NCBI RefSeq assembly: GCF_014334115.1
Contig: NZ_CP060494.1
Span: 2,882,501-2,946,500, forward strand
Direction of reading: 5' to 3'
Length of the DNA: 64,000 nucleotides
Source: Sphingosinithalassobacter sp. CS137
GTDB taxonomy: Bacteria > Pseudomonadota > Alphaproteobacteria > Sphingomonadales > Sphingomonadaceae
Under the pieces are notes generated by a model. That model was not told where the DNA came from. It did not search any database and worked only from the letters and a program-made list of their open reading frames with translations. The position numbers were made by a program, and so were the translations under genes. Positions 62,915-64,000 of the stretch are shown piece after piece (position 1 is the first letter of the stretch; each line of letters starts with the position of its first letter).

Positions 62915-64000
62915 CGATCAACCAGAGCGGCTGGAAGCCGACCATGGGTGAGGCGGGCGCGCCTGACGGTGAGACTTTCACCGGCAATCGGGCGCTGATG
63001 CTCGAGGAGCCGCTGATCTTCGAGATCGGGGGCGCCGACACCACGGGCGTCGACATCGATCCTCCGGCCGCGCATGAGAGCCGGCTGGGGGGGCTGGAGC
63101 GGCGTTCGGAGATCGGTCTGCCGGGGCTGTCGGAGCCGGAGACGGTGCGCCATTATACGCGCCTCAGCCGCCAGAACTATGCGATCGACCTGGGCCTGTT
63201 CCCGCTGGGTTCGTGCACGATGAAGCATAATCCGCGGCTCAACGAGCGGCTGGCGCGGCTGCCGGGCTTTGCCGATGTTCATCCGCTTGCCCCGATCGAT
63301 ACTGTTCAGGGCGCGCTCGAACTCATTCATGAACTGGCGCACTGGCTCGTGACGCTTACCGGCATGCACTCGGTGGCGATGAGCCCGAAGGCAGGCGCGC
63401 ATGGCGAATTGTGCGGCATCCTCGCGATCCGCGCGGCGCTTGATGCGCGGGGCGACAGCCGCAAGGTGATCCTCGTGCCTGAAAGCGCGCACGGGACGAA
63501 TCCGGCGACGGCCGCGTTCGCGGGCTTCACGGTCGAGGATATTCCCGCGACTGCCGAGGGGCGCGTCGACCTGAAAGCGCTGGAGGCGCGGCTCGGGCCC
63601 GATGTCGCGGGCGTGATGATCACCAATCCGAACACCTGCGGATTGTTCGAGCGCGACATGAAGGCGATTTCCGACGCGGTGCATGCTGCAGGCGGGTTCG
63701 TCTATTGCGACGGTGCCAATTTCAACGCGATCGTCGGTCGGGTGCGGCCGGGCGATCTCGGCATCGACGCGATGCATATCAATCTGCACAAGACCTTTTC
63801 CACGCCGCACGGCGGTGGCGGACCAGGCTCCGGGCCGGTCGTGTTCTCCGAGGCGCTGTCACCCTACGCGCCGCTGCCCTTCGTGGAGAAGGCCGCCGAC
63901 GGCAGTTTCCGGATCGTCGAGGAAGAGACGGCCGAGGAGCATCACGGCGACAGCTTCGGCCGGATGACGGCTTTCCACGGCCAGATGGGAATGTTCACCC
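62911..64000 (+). CDS. gcvPB: Glycine dehydrogenase (decarboxylating) subunit 2, 3' end outside window
   Basis: Starts at ATG 62911, overlapping the gcvPA stop, and stays open for 363 codons to the window edge. PLP lysine is Lys294 in [18 protein letters not shown]; other motifs are [54 protein letters not shown] and [12 protein letters not shown]. The last ~150 residues are missing. Confidence 0.96.
   Translation, partial: MTINQSGWKPTMGEAGAPDGETFTGNRALMLEEPLIFEIGGADTTGVDIDPPAAHESRLGGLERRSEIGLPGLSEPETVRHYTRLSRQNYAIDLGLFPLGSCTMKHNPRLNERLARLPGFADVHPLAPIDTVQGALELIHELAHWLVTLTGMHSVAMSPKAGAHGELCGILAIRAALDARGDSRKVILVPESAHGTNPATAAFAGFTVEDIPATAEGRVDLKALEARLGPDVAGVMITNPNTCGLFERDMKAISDAVHAAGGFVYCDGANFNAIVGRVRPGDLGIDAMHINLHKTFSTPHGGGGPGSGPVVFSEALSPYAPLPFVEKAADGSFRIVEEETAEEHHGDSFGRMTAFHGQMGMFT

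Noticed and set aside
1..64000. CRISPR array, tRNA, rRNA, transposase or prophage
   Set aside because: No regularly spaced direct repeats, no cloverleaf-like sequence in the intergenic gaps, and no recombinase or phage structural genes were seen; the tail-collar domain protein stands alone.

Overview
The window is about 64 kb of GC-rich chromosomal DNA, almost certainly from an alphaproteobacterium of the Sphingomonadaceae (Sphingomonas or a near relative). This rests on the gene content: a GcrA cell-cycle regulator, Q-type cytochrome bc1 genes, an argD-argF-hslO cluster, metZ-apaG, a tad/cpa pilus locus, and many short GC-rich palindromic repeats. There is no rRNA, tRNA, CRISPR array, transposase, integrase or phage. 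The region is mostly core chromosome, with small accessory inserts.

Layout. 1-2.1 kb: a GT2-GtrA glycosyltransferase (cut at the window edge) converging on a PMT-family mannosyltransferase. 2.1-5.1 kb: metZ, apaG, a LysR regulator and a GNAT acetyltransferase in a tightly coupled run. 5.2-9.8 kb (minus strand): a beta-lactamase-fold serine hydrolase, parE, and a secreted alpha/beta hydrolase. 9.8-16.5 kb: an SRAP/HMCES-type protein, gcrA, an ABC-2 permease, a secreted tail-collar-like protein, argD-argF-hslO, and a small secreted protein. 16.6-19.8 kb: queC-queE, two small secreted or lipoproteins, lipB. 19.9-23.4 kb: two membrane proteins and a trmL-hemF-GNAT unit. 23.7-27.1 kb: the bc1 complex petABC and apt. 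27.2-32.1 kb: an Arg/Asp-repeat lipoprotein, MaoC, an NPP phosphodiesterase, and a MerR-controlled metal-response module. 32.1-39.2 kb: ychF, pth and rplY, split by four accessory genes, then a TraB/GumN protein. 39.3-45.8 kb: glyQ, a DUF559 nuclease cassette, glyS and ppdK. 46.4-54.3 kb: a tad/cpa pilus operon. 54.3-58.8 kb: a hydrolase, an FAD oxidoreductase, and ispH-thrB-rnhA. 58.9-64 kb: a lipoprotein, then a tandem glycine riboswitch controlling gcvT-gcvH-gcvPA-gcvPB (gcvPB runs off the end).

The most interesting structures are as follows. (1) A DUF559 (PD-(D/E)XK-like) nuclease gene lies between glyQ and glyS, bounded by a perfect 27-nt inverted repeat. The repeat units also appear to supply the nuclease's C-terminal codons and the ribosome binding sites of the nuclease and of glyS. 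(2) glyS itself carries two separate in-frame insertions of palindromic repeats. A related palindrome pair sits between gcvH and gcvPA. Together these suggest an active family of palindromic elements, with the nuclease a candidate partner. (3) A MerR regulator has a mer-type recognition helix and a merO-like operator but a CueR-type C-x7-C loop without the third mercury cysteine. It faces a glutaredoxin-MauE fusion and an outer-membrane protein. (4) The tad operon has no cpaF/tadA ATPase between cpaE and tadB. (5) The hslO (Hsp33) leader can fold to bury its own ribosome binding site.
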